Shown here: in pieces, positions 24,076 through 29,892 of the stretch
Numbering within the stretch: position 1 is the first letter of the stretch
Layout of the letters: each line of letters opens with the position of its first letter
Origin: a virus
DNA: 29,892 bases
Virus record (IMG/VR): IMGVR_UViG_3300036715_000959
Coordinates: 1 to 29,892 of that record
Strand: one strand, 5' to 3'
Made by a program: the position numbers and the translations under genes
Notes under the pieces: model-generated
What the model was told of the DNA's origin: nothing
The model's input: the letters and a program-made list of their open reading frames with translations, nothing else
The model's database searches: none

Positions 24076-24384
24076 TCACTTCGAGGGAATGAAAGCGCCG
24101 GGATCACCGATGGCAAAAATCTGCGAGCAGGATGTCTTGGTCACCGACCCATTGGGACGCCAAACGACAACCCCGGTCCACTGACCTTGCGGGGTCACGT
24201 AGAACTCCAGCTTGCGACCATCCGGCTGCGCTAGGCCGATCCCATATATGACAGCCCCGGAAGCCTTCATGGCCGTTGCCAGATCACCATGGGGGATGCA
24301 AGTCAGGGTCGGCAGTGGCGCGGTAGGGTCGACCTGCGCGAACGCAGGATAGGCCATCAGAAGGAGCGCCGCTGTGCGAAACAT
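24076..24384 (-). CDS. Small secreted protein in the lysis region
   Basis: Product of 102 aa. A Sec-type signal peptide is visible (MFRTAALLLMAYPAFAQ, likely cut after AFA), giving a mature protein of ~86 aa with two cysteines (in TLTCIPHG and TSCSQIF) that could form a disulphide in the periplasm. No lipobox. The ATG shares a base with the stop of the holin-like gene (TGATG); a longer in-frame start at 24504 would overlap that gene and hide the signal peptide. Mature sequence has strands such as RKLEFYVTPQGQWTGVVVW. It could act in lysis or superinfection exclusion, but nothing shows which. Confidence 0.65.
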   Translation of the reverse strand: MFRTAALLLMAYPAFAQVDPTAPLPTLTCIPHGDLATAMKASGAVIYGIGLAQPDGRKLEFYVTPQGQWTGVVVWRPNGSVTKTSCSQIFAIGDPGAFIPSK

Positions 24385-24590
24385 CAGGCAGCGTTCTTGG
24401 TGAAGTAGGCGGTGATCGACATCACGATGCCAGTGATCGCGGACACCACAACCGGATTCTGGGCGACAGGCACCCACTCCGGGGCGAAAGTGCTGACGGC
24501 CCATTGGATGCCGGTCACGATCGTGCCCGCCGACATGGCGAACTTCAGCTTGCGGGTCGGGGCGATGGTAGGCTGGTTGATCAGGTTCAT
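24384..24590 (-). CDS. Holin-like small membrane protein
   Basis: Protein of 68 aa with two predicted membrane segments: residues ~15-36 (FAMSAGTIVTGIQWAVSTFA) and ~43-63 (PVVVSAITGIVMSITAYF), joined by a short loop and ending in KNAA. Size, topology and nearness to the endolysin gene suggest a holin. ATG 24590 is preferred because AAGGAGG (24598-24604) is 7 nt upstream; the ATG at 24596 is only 1 nt from it. The coupling TGATG with the secreted-protein gene supports joint expression. No sequence family recognised, so the call is from topology and context. Confidence 0.6.
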   Translation of the reverse strand: MNLINQPTIAPTRKLKFAMSAGTIVTGIQWAVSTFAPEWVPVAQNPVVVSAITGIVMSITAYFTKNAA

Positions 24591-24592
24591 GA

Positions 24593-24784
24593 TCATTCCT
24601 CCTTGGGTTCGTTGGGATCGATTTCGGAGACCAGAATCACCTTCCGGCCTTCAATGTGGAAGTCGAGGCGCTCTCCGTGGGACACGGTACCGAGAAACTC
24701 GAACTTGCCGATATTCTCCCCATCCATCTCGGCGATTTCAACCTTGACGTCGTTTGGGCCGTTTGATTCAACATTCACCTTCAT
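24593..24784 (-). CDS. Small acidic hypothetical protein (63 aa)
   Basis: Starts at ATG 24784 with AGGAG 6 nt upstream. The product (MKVNVESNGPNDVKVEIAEM, later RLDFHIEGRKVILVSEID) is acidic and alternates polar and hydrophobic residues, as in a small beta-sheet protein, ending in PNEPKEE. No known motif. It lies between endolysin and holin-like genes; its last codons carry the ribosome site of the holin-like gene. Function unknown. Confidence 0.6.
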   Translation of the reverse strand: MKVNVESNGPNDVKVEIAEMDGENIGKFEFLGTVSHGERLDFHIEGRKVILVSEIDPNEPKEE

Positions 24785-24830
24785 GGCAATCTCCTGTTTT
24801 CAGAATTTGTGGCACAATTATGCCCTCTTG

Positions 24831-25436
24831 TCACGCCTCATTCATCGACGGAAGTTGATCGCTCTTAATGAAGGGCAACGGAACCTTCGGGTTGGCGTAG
24901 CTGGACGGCCATCGGGTGGCGATGCAGCGCGCCTTCGGGACAGGTACAACACTAACCTTGTCACCCTGATTGCCGCCGAGCACCATGTAGTTCAGGTTGT
25001 CCTGACCTACCGCGAAACCGACATGGCCGCCACCGGGGCGCTTGAACACCACCACGCAGCCGTAGACCGGCTGGGTCTCGACCCCGAAGTACGCCCAGTT
25101 CTGGGCATAGTAGGGGTTCTCCTTCATCACGCCGGTGAAGACCTCTCCCGGCAGACCACGCTTCATGGCAGTCTCGGCGAAATCGCCGCACCACGGTAGC
25201 TGGGCCGGGTCGCCCAGACGGGAGCCGTCGGAATAGAGCCAAGTGCGCAGGACGTAGTTATCGCGCACCTCGTGCAGCCCGATGACCTTTCGGCCCTCGT
25301 ATATCCAAGGAGGATCGTTCGGGACGACTTCATGCAGTCCGAACGCCCCTTTGGATGCCTTCAGTGTATTCGGCCCGAACACTCCATCATCATCAACGCC
25401 GATGATGCGTTGCCATTCCTTGATTTCTTCATTCAT
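24831..25436 (-). CDS. Endolysin with peptidoglycan-binding and CHAP-like amidase domains
   Basis: Product of 201 aa from ATG 25436, which overlaps the upstream stop (ATGA). Residues ~1-35 look like half of a peptidoglycan-binding repeat (EIKEWQRIIGVDDDGVFGPN). Residues ~75-180 resemble the TIGR02594/CHAP cysteine amidase family: LPWCGDFAETAMKRGLPG with the catalytic Cys, GGGHVGFAVGQ with the catalytic His, and MVLGGNQGDKVSVVPV. No signal peptide is present, so release would depend on a holin. The mature enzyme should cleave peptide bonds in the cell wall at the end of infection. Confidence 0.82.
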   Translation of the reverse strand: MNEEIKEWQRIIGVDDDGVFGPNTLKASKGAFGLHEVVPNDPPWIYEGRKVIGLHEVRDNYVLRTWLYSDGSRLGDPAQLPWCGDFAETAMKRGLPGEVFTGVMKENPYYAQNWAYFGVETQPVYGCVVVFKRPGGGHVGFAVGQDNLNYMVLGGNQGDKVSVVPVPKARCIATRWPSSYANPKVPLPFIKSDQLPSMNEA

Positions 25437-25804
25437 GGTCCCCACCCCATTGCGATCTTGATCTTGGTCCAAAAAATCAGCCAGAGAGCCGCGAAGCTCG
25501 TAGACATCAAACCGAGTACGATAAGCACGCCCTTCCCGATGTCCTGCCAGTGCTCCACCAGCTTGGCCGTCGGCTCAACGTCATTCATACGACGGAGCAT
25601 GTCCTTCTGGGCAACCATCATCTCGTTCTGTATGCGGGCCATATCATCAACCTTGATGTTCATGACCTCATGGTAGGTTCTTGTATCTTTCCGTTCCTCG
25701 TCAAATTGCCTCATATGTGTTTCGAGTCGCTCCGCCATGAGGGCGATCTGCGTCGACATGCTGCTGGCTCCGGTCGATCTTGATGTCATGTCGAGGCTAT
25801 CCAT
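25433..25804 (-). CDS. Coiled-coil protein with C-terminal membrane anchor (lysis region)
   Basis: Protein of 123 aa. Residues ~20-80 are charged and heptad-like (ALMAERLETHMRQFDEERKD; ARIQNEMMVAQKDMLRRMND), and one membrane segment lies at ~94-114 (VLIVLGLMSTSFAALWLIFW), followed by KIKIAMGWGP. The layout resembles DUF1515-type phage proteins found beside endolysins, which may assist lysis. The start is uncertain: ATG 25804 has no clear ribosome site, while the in-frame ATG 25759 has GGAG 8 nt upstream. Its stop overlaps the endolysin start. A spanin-like role is possible but not supported by a lipobox partner. Confidence 0.6.
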   Translation of the reverse strand: MDSLDMTSRSTGASSMSTQIALMAERLETHMRQFDEERKDTRTYHEVMNIKVDDMARIQNEMMVAQKDMLRRMNDVEPTAKLVEHWQDIGKGVLIVLGLMSTSFAALWLIFWTKIKIAMGWGP

Positions 25805-25829
25805 TTAGACAGGTCGTTTCAACCCTGAG

Positions 25830-26291
25830 TTAGGAGGAAATCGAGCCTTTGATGATGTTTACCTGAAGCTGAACAGCCTCAGAAAGGATCGAACCTGTGG
25901 TGTTTTCCACGGTTATATCGTACGAACCATCTCTCGTTCCGCTGATCCACGCGCGGTATTTTCCAGATGGCGTGATCACAACCACAACCGGGGTGTCGGT
26001 GATCAGAAAATTCGTGCTGCTGACAGTGAAGGGGGCGTTGTAGTACGCGTTCAGGGCGGTTGCGGCCATAGTGATCCGACCGGAGTCCGCATTCAACGTG
26101 ACTCCAGTGTACTTGTCGGTTGTCTGAGTAACAGTGCCACCACCCACGATGGTGTAGCTGACGACACCGATCCCGATGTAGGCCTGCCGCAGCGACCCCC
26201 TCACAGAGGTACCGGCCTGAACAAGCTCGAAAAGCTCATCGCCAGAGAAGGCAATCGCCGCTGGAAGGTTTGGAATTTGGATGTTCGACAT
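25830..26291 (-). CDS. Small virion protein with fibre-type N-terminus
   Basis: Protein of 153 aa. The N-terminus (MSNIQIPNLPAAIAFSGDEL with FELVQAGTSVRGSLRQA) resembles the short attachment segment at the start of many tail-fibre or head-decoration proteins. The rest is beta-rich (VVSYTIVGGGTVTQTTDKYT). AGGAG 8 nt before the ATG sets the start. It follows the two glycine-rich proteins and precedes the lysis genes, so it probably belongs to the receptor-binding apparatus. No catalytic residues seen. Confidence 0.6.
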   Translation of the reverse strand: MSNIQIPNLPAAIAFSGDELFELVQAGTSVRGSLRQAYIGIGVVSYTIVGGGTVTQTTDKYTGVTLNADSGRITMAATALNAYYNAPFTVSSTNFLITDTPVVVVITPSGKYRAWISGTRDGSYDITVENTTGSILSEAVQLQVNIIKGSISS

Positions 26292-26301
26292 TTAGTGTCT
26301 C

Positions 26302-27651
26302 CTACCAAGAGAATACATAGATCGCGCCATTTCCGCCAGCCCCGCCATTACCACCGATGCCCGGGTCCATGCCTACCCCACCGCCACCACCGCTGCCGCC
26401 GCAAGCTCCCCCGTTTCCGCCGTTTGCGCCAGCGGTTGAAGCTGTAACAGTAGAGCCACCACCACCACCGCCTGCACCACCCCGGGCGCTTGAGCCTGCT
26501 GCACCCGCCGCTCCCGCCGTTGGGCTTGCCCCTGATGTGCCGGCCACACCGCCGCCGCCTATCGTGTAGGAATTTGAGGCTCCCCCATCTACTGCAGCAA
26601 TGGCAGTCGGGGTCGCATCGTGGTTTCCTCCGCCCCCACCTCCACCGCCGCCGCGCAGTGAGGAGCCTCCAGCGCCCATCGCAGCGCCCGAGGAACCTCC
26701 GCCGCCCCCTCCGCCACCCCCAAACTCAGCGTTATGGGTGGTGACCACCGAGGCGATGGTCCCCACAGACCCGGTCCCAGCGACCATGCCCGTGTTTCCT
26801 GCGCTGCCCGGAAGGCCTCCACCTCCGGCGACGGTTGACCCGGATCCACCGGCAGAAGCTGTTCCGCCACCACCGCCACCTCCGGTGGTAAGCGCGGAGT
26901 TCTGTCCGCCGCCACCACCACCGCCGCCGCCGGCCAGAAGTCTCACTGGAGACCCAAACGTCGTGTTTCCACCAATGGAGCCAGAAGACCCGGAACCACC
27001 TGCGACAGCGCCGATACCGCCAGCTCCGCCCTGACCGACGTTCAGGCTTTCGATGGACCCAAGATCAAGAGCAGAGAAGAGACGGTTATTGTAGGCACCT
27101 CCGCCACCGCCTGCGCCACCCTTTGCGACAACTGCGGTTGCTAGTGATGCTCCTCCTCCACCGCCTCCACCTCCGCCGAACATGACAACTTCAACGAACT
27201 TCGGGGTGAAACTTGTCGGCTTCGTCCATGTCCTGACCCCGGGGGTCGTGAAGGTTTGAACATCCGAAACAGAAGCCTGCCAGCCCACCGGAATAGAGGC
27301 TCCGTTCAATGTCACCCAGTCTCCGTCGTCGACGAAGATCGCCACCTCTCCGACGTCAAGGGTTCTTCCGTAAACCTTCATCGCGTTGGTGCCGTCAAAC
27401 ACCTCGACCGTGACCGTGCAGGCCGTTAAGGCGCCACGATTTGCGATGTAGATGGAGTTGACCTGTCTCTGGGTCGACGCCGCAGGTGCAGCGATAATGG
27501 TCGTCGTAGCCGCCGTCGTGATCGAAGTTTCAGTATTCGCGGGCGTCATGTCTATCGTGGTGACATCCTGAAAATTGGCAACCACGTTGATGGTCGCCGC
27601 AACCGAAGTCGTCACCCGTACGAGCTTTGATGTGGTATCGAGTACGATCAT
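26302..27651 (-). CDS. Glycine-rich adhesin-like tail protein, copy B
   Basis: Protein of 449 aa. Residues 1-150 are a beta-type domain (IVLDTTSKLVRVTTSVAATI; VFDGTNAMKVYGRTLDVGEV; TWTKPTSFTPKFVEVVMFGG). From about 155 to 440 the protein consists of long poly-Gly runs separated by short variable peptides (ASLATAVVAKGGAGGGGGAY; VVTTHNAEFGGGGGGGGGSS), ending GNGAIYVFSW. This resembles the polyglycine type II helix folds of some phage receptor-binding adhesins, where variable loops protrude from a Gly bundle. It is a paralogue of the adjacent gene at 27658-29004. Likely cell-surface binding; receptor unknown. Start has no strong Shine-Dalgarno. Confidence 0.7.
   Translation of the reverse strand: MIVLDTTSKLVRVTTSVAATINVVANFQDVTTIDMTPANTETSITTAATTTIIAAPAASTQRQVNSIYIANRGALTACTVTVEVFDGTNAMKVYGRTLDVGEVAIFVDDGDWVTLNGASIPVGWQASVSDVQTFTTPGVRTWTKPTSFTPKFVEVVMFGGGGGGGGGASLATAVVAKGGAGGGGGAYNNRLFSALDLGSIESLNVGQGGAGGIGAVAGGSGSSGSIGGNTTFGSPVRLLAGGGGGGGGGQNSALTTGGGGGGGTASAGGSGSTVAGGGGLPGSAGNTGMVAGTGSVGTIASVVTTHNAEFGGGGGGGGGSSGAAMGAGGSSLRGGGGGGGGGNHDATPTAIAAVDGGASNSYTIGGGGVAGTSGASPTAGAAGAAGSSARGGAGGGGGGSTVTASTAGANGGNGGACGGSGGGGGVGMDPGIGGNGGAGGNGAIYVFSW
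26840..26899. repeat. 60-nt tract identical to 28190-28249
   Basis: This 60-nt stretch of copy B is identical, base for base, to 28190-28249 of copy A. Two further identical tracts are 26702-26745 versus 28055-28098 (44 nt) and 27088-27126 versus 28438-28476 (39 nt). Flanks diverge, including at silent sites, so the paralogues have probably exchanged these blocks by recombination or conversion. Confidence 0.85.
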
Positions 27652-27657
27652 CTCGGG

Positions 27658-29004
27658 TCACCAAGTCAGGACGTAGATCGCCCCATTTCCGCCTACGCCG
27701 CCCGCGCCGCCCACGCCGGGGTTCATGCCGCAGCCGCCTCCGCCGCCGCCGCCGCCGCAGTTGCCGCCGTTGCCGCCTGCAGCGCCCGCCGTAGACGCCG
27801 TGACAGATGTGCCGCCACCTCCGCCACCCGCGCCACCTCTGGCACTCGTTCCTGCTGTGCCGTTGGTACCAGCCGTCGGCGCGGCACCGTCCGTCCCGAC
27901 TGCGCCACCGCCGGCGGAGACATAGGCATTCGATGCGCCGCCAGCCGCTCCGGCGATGACTGCCGGGGTCGCATTGTGATGTCCACCGCTGCCGCCACCG
28001 CCGCCGCCTCGCAAGGATGATCCGCCCGTGCAGGAAATCGGGGTCGCGGTCGATCCGCCCCCTCCGCCACCCCCAAACTCAGCGTTATGGGTGGTGACAA
28101 CGGTGACCGTACCCTGAGACCCGGTGCCACCAACGCCGCCCGTGACGTTCGGGGTGCCCGGTGTTCCGCCAGCGCCAACCGCAGACGTGCCGGATCCACC
28201 GGCAGAAGCTGTTCCGCCACCACCGCCACCTCCGGTGGTAAGCGCGGAGATTTGTCCGCCCATTCCGCCTCCGCCGCCGCCGGCGAACAGAAGTGTCACA
28301 GCACTGAAGGTCGTGTTCCCGCCGATACCGCCCGTGCCGCCCGCCGCTCCAGCCGTACCCGCCGCGCCGGATGTGCCACCAACGCCCACGCTGAGCGTCT
28401 CTGTGGCCCCCAGATCAGATGCGAGGAACGTGCGCTCATTGTAGGCACCTCCGCCACCGCCTGCGCCACCCTTTGCCACCACAGCCGTCGCCAAAGAGGC
28501 TCCGCCGCCTCCACCGCCGCCAGCACCGTACATGATCACCTTAACGAACTTCGGAGTGAAGGTCGTCGGCTTCGTCCATGTTCCGGCACCTGTCGAGGTG
28601 AATGTCTGCAGGTCTGTGGGGCCACCCACCTGAGCAATCATCGGAAGCGCCGCGCTGGACAGCGTGGAGAAATTACCGATGGCATCGCAGATGATCGTCT
28701 CGCCAGCTTGCAGGTTGCGGCTGTACGGACGCATGGCATTGGTGCCGTCAAATACCTCGACGGAGACTTGACATGGGTTCGTGGCATCCCGGTTGGTGAT
28801 CATCAAGCTTTTGACCTGCCTCTGGGTCGACGCCGCAGGTGCCGCCACCACTGTCGTGGTCGTGGCCGTCGTGATCGGGGTCTCGGTGTTTCCGAGCGTG
28901 AAGGCTGACGAAGTGATGTCAGCCCAGTTTGCGACCACGTTGATCGCAATGGCAGAGCCGGTCACGATCCGGACGATTTTGGAGGTGGTATCAAGAATGA
29001 TCAT
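27658..29004 (-). CDS. Glycine-rich adhesin-like tail protein, copy A
   Basis: Protein of 448 aa, similar to the copy at 26302-27651 over its whole length: same N-terminal domain (ILDTTSKIVRIVTGSAIAIN; STQRQVKSLMITNRDA; EVFDGTNAMRPYSRNL), same Gly-rich body and a matching end (GNGAIYVLTW). Loops between Gly runs differ (for example SVGVGGTSGAAGTAGAAGGT here versus NVGQGGAGGIGAVAGGSG there). It starts 3 nt after the stop of the upstream fibre gene. Probably a receptor-binding or fibre-tip protein; two copies may give two specificities or heteromers. Confidence 0.7.
   Translation of the reverse strand: MIILDTTSKIVRIVTGSAIAINVVANWADITSSAFTLGNTETPITTATTTTVVAAPAASTQRQVKSLMITNRDATNPCQVSVEVFDGTNAMRPYSRNLQAGETIICDAIGNFSTLSSAALPMIAQVGGPTDLQTFTSTGAGTWTKPTTFTPKFVKVIMYGAGGGGGGGASLATAVVAKGGAGGGGGAYNERTFLASDLGATETLSVGVGGTSGAAGTAGAAGGTGGIGGNTTFSAVTLLFAGGGGGGMGGQISALTTGGGGGGGTASAGGSGTSAVGAGGTPGTPNVTGGVGGTGSQGTVTVVTTHNAEFGGGGGGGSTATPISCTGGSSLRGGGGGGSGGHHNATPAVIAGAAGGASNAYVSAGGGAVGTDGAAPTAGTNGTAGTSARGGAGGGGGGTSVTASTAGAAGGNGGNCGGGGGGGGCGMNPGVGGAGGVGGNGAIYVLTW
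28190..28249. repeat. 60-nt tract identical to 26840-26899
   Basis: Partner of the tract at 26840-26899, lying in the Gly-rich part of copy A (encodes the LTTGGGGGGGTASAGGSG region). It could serve as a homologous recombination site that would delete or fuse the two paralogues. Confidence 0.85.
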
Positions 29005-29007
29005 CGG

Positions 29008-29892
29008 TCAAACCCTTATGCTGGCGATCGCCATGACCTGCTGCTGGGTCAGGCCTGATCCGGCCCCCGGCGGCGCGGCAAACGTGCCATCCGCACGCAG
29101 GAAGTTGGTGGTCCCGCCACCGCTGGCAGGAGCAAGTCCGTTGGCACCGCTGGTGAAGACTGCATTTCCCGCAAGCGTGACGGAAGCATCCGGCAGGGTA
29201 TAGGTGCGGGTCGTGCCCGTGGTAATCCCAGAAAGCTCGAACTTCGCCTGCTTGGTAGCATCGGCGTTGTCCTGCAGCGTGAAGACGGTGTCGGGGATAT
29301 TGAAGGAAGTGGCCGTGGACCCGAATGCCGTCGTCGGGCTATTGATCGTGAGCGTCCCGAGAGCACCGGCTACAGCAGAGCCAATGCCGATGTTCGTCGT
29401 GGAGCCGGAAACCCCCAGAGTCCCGATCGATACAGTTTTTGTAATTCCGTTAAGGGTTGCGCCGATACCGAGGTTGTTAAAAGACGTGCCGGTGCTGGTG
29501 CCGAAATTGTTTGTAGCATTGGAGAACGTAGTCTGACCAGAGATGGTCTGGTTGACGTTGTCCAGCAGGATGGTACCGCCAGTATTGTCGGGCAGAATGT
29601 AGCTGCGCGTCGTGCCAGTCGTGATCCCTGAAAGCTGGAAACGCGCTTGCTTGGTCGTGTCCCCATCATCCTGCAGAGTGAACAGGGCGTCCTTCAGCGT
29701 GGCCGTATTGGTGTTGTCGAGGGTCTTGTTTTGCAGGGTCTGAGTAGCGCCGATCAGCGCCAGAGTCCCATCGACATCTGGGGCAGTGAAAGTACGCGTC
29801 GTGCCAGTCGTGATCCCTGATGCTTCGAAAGCGATCTGCTTGGTGGCGTCGGCATTATCCTGCAGAGTGAACAGGGCGTCCTTCAGCGTGGC
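29008..29892 (-). CDS. Tail fibre protein (N-terminus off window)
   Basis: The frame is open from the right edge to TGA 29008-29010; 294 C-terminal residues are visible and the start is outside. It contains three ~30-residue repeats of the form LQDxxDxTKQxxFxxSGITT followed by GTTRTxxxPD, typical of modular phage tail fibres, separated by Asn/Thr/Gly-rich beta segments (NATNNFGTSTGTSFNNLGIG). The end GGGTTNFLRADGTFAAPPG with LTQQQVMAIASIRV resembles fibre C-terminal linkers. Its stop lies 3 nt before the start of glycine-rich copy A, suggesting that the fibre and the glycine-rich proteins form one adsorption device. Confidence 0.75.
   Translation of the reverse strand, partial: ATLKDALFTLQDNADATKQIAFEASGITTGTTRTFTAPDVDGTLALIGATQTLQNKTLDNTNTATLKDALFTLQDDGDTTKQARFQLSGITTGTTRSYILPDNTGGTILLDNVNQTISGQTTFSNATNNFGTSTGTSFNNLGIGATLNGITKTVSIGTLGVSGSTTNIGIGSAVAGALGTLTINSPTTAFGSTATSFNIPDTVFTLQDNADATKQAKFELSGITTGTTRTYTLPDASVTLAGNAVFTSGANGLAPASGGGTTNFLRADGTFAAPPGAGSGLTQQQVMAIASIRV
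29188..29277 (-). repeat. Fibre repeat, third copy (90 nt)
   Basis: Encodes LQDNADATKQAKFELSGITT then GTTRTYTLPD. Same length (90 nt) as the other two copies; more diverged at DNA level than they are from each other. Confidence 0.75.
29587..29676 (-). repeat. Fibre repeat, second copy (90 nt)
   Basis: Encodes LQDDGDTTKQARFQLSGITT then GTTRSYILPD. The adjoining 36 nt at 29668-29703 are identical to 29857-29892 at the window edge. Confidence 0.8.
29776..29865 (-). repeat. Fibre repeat, first visible copy (90 nt)
   Basis: Encodes LQDNADATKQIAFEASGITT then GTTRTFTAPD. It begins 189 nt from the second copy in repeat phase. The window stops within the segment shared with the second copy. Confidence 0.8.

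Noticed and set aside
26357-27034. Proline-rich proteins on the plus strand
   Set aside because: Poly-Pro here is simply the complement of poly-Gly codons in the glycine-rich adhesin genes; no ribosome site or conserved segment.
26302-29004. Diversity-generating retroelement or CRISPR-like array in the repeated region
   Set aside because: No reverse transcriptase, template repeat or regularly spaced direct repeats with unique spacers; the repetition is codon-level Gly-rich coding and paralogy.

Overview
The window is a segment of a tailed-phage (or prophage-like) genome with podovirus-type virion genes. It is GC-rich. Gene density is high, with stop/start overlaps (ATGA, GTGA, TGATG, TAATG) at most junctions, and no tRNA, rRNA, CRISPR array, transposase, integrase or host housekeeping gene was seen. 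Several families (the HNH fragment, the DUF6011-type protein, the Ala/Trp-rich protein, the GRTDHLPMH virion protein) remind me of phages of Alphaproteobacteria. That host assignment is an impression, not a demonstration. Both window edges cut through repetitive coding sequence, so this is probably an incomplete genome.

Layout. (1) 1-4021, minus strand: a leftward early block reading HTH regulator -> primase-polymerase/helicase fusion -> DUF6011-like zinc protein -> a disrupted small gene -> an Ala/Trp-rich protein that runs off the left edge. (2) 4022-4094: a divergent control region with a near-consensus rightward promoter. (3) 4095-12368, plus strand: a DNA replication, recombination and nucleotide-metabolism operon. 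It holds a Sak4-like ATPase, an SSB-like protein, a broken HNH endonuclease, a YqaJ exonuclease, small Cys-rich and DUF3310 proteins, ThyX, an adenine methyltransferase, an SF2 helicase, a GIY-YIG homing endonuclease, a VRR-NUC nuclease and small unknowns. (4) 12356-29892, minus strand: the late block. In transcription order it has a repeat-bearing tail fibre (entering from the right edge), two paralogous glycine-rich proteins, a small virion protein, the lysis genes (coiled-coil/TM protein, CHAP endolysin, small unknown, holin-like protein, secreted protein, Cys4 protein), then a head-tail adaptor, a large tail nozzle/hub-like protein, two small virion proteins, a GNAT-like protein, a 1204-aa internal virion protein with an S74-type region and a lysozyme domain, a second ejection-type protein and a terminal fibre-like protein. 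The early and late blocks converge and overlap by 13 nt at 12356-12368.

How it fits together: Sak4-like ATPase, SSB and YqaJ exonuclease form a single-strand-annealing recombination module. The prim-pol/helicase and SF2 helicase serve replication, ThyX supplies dTMP, and the methyltransferase probably protects or marks DNA. The late block builds the tail, the DNA-ejection apparatus and lysis. Terminase, portal, scaffold, capsid and a family A/B DNA polymerase are not in the window.

Most notable points: an HNH gene with two mutually compensating frameshifts; two small genes interrupted by a single in-frame stop; a GIY-YIG gene that appears to have replaced the 3' end of a helicase; tandem glycine-rich adhesin-like paralogues sharing identical DNA tracts; an S74-type autoprocessing motif far from the C-terminus of a lysozyme-bearing ejection protein; and a 188-nt gap with spaced repeats, a palindrome and an antisense small ORF.
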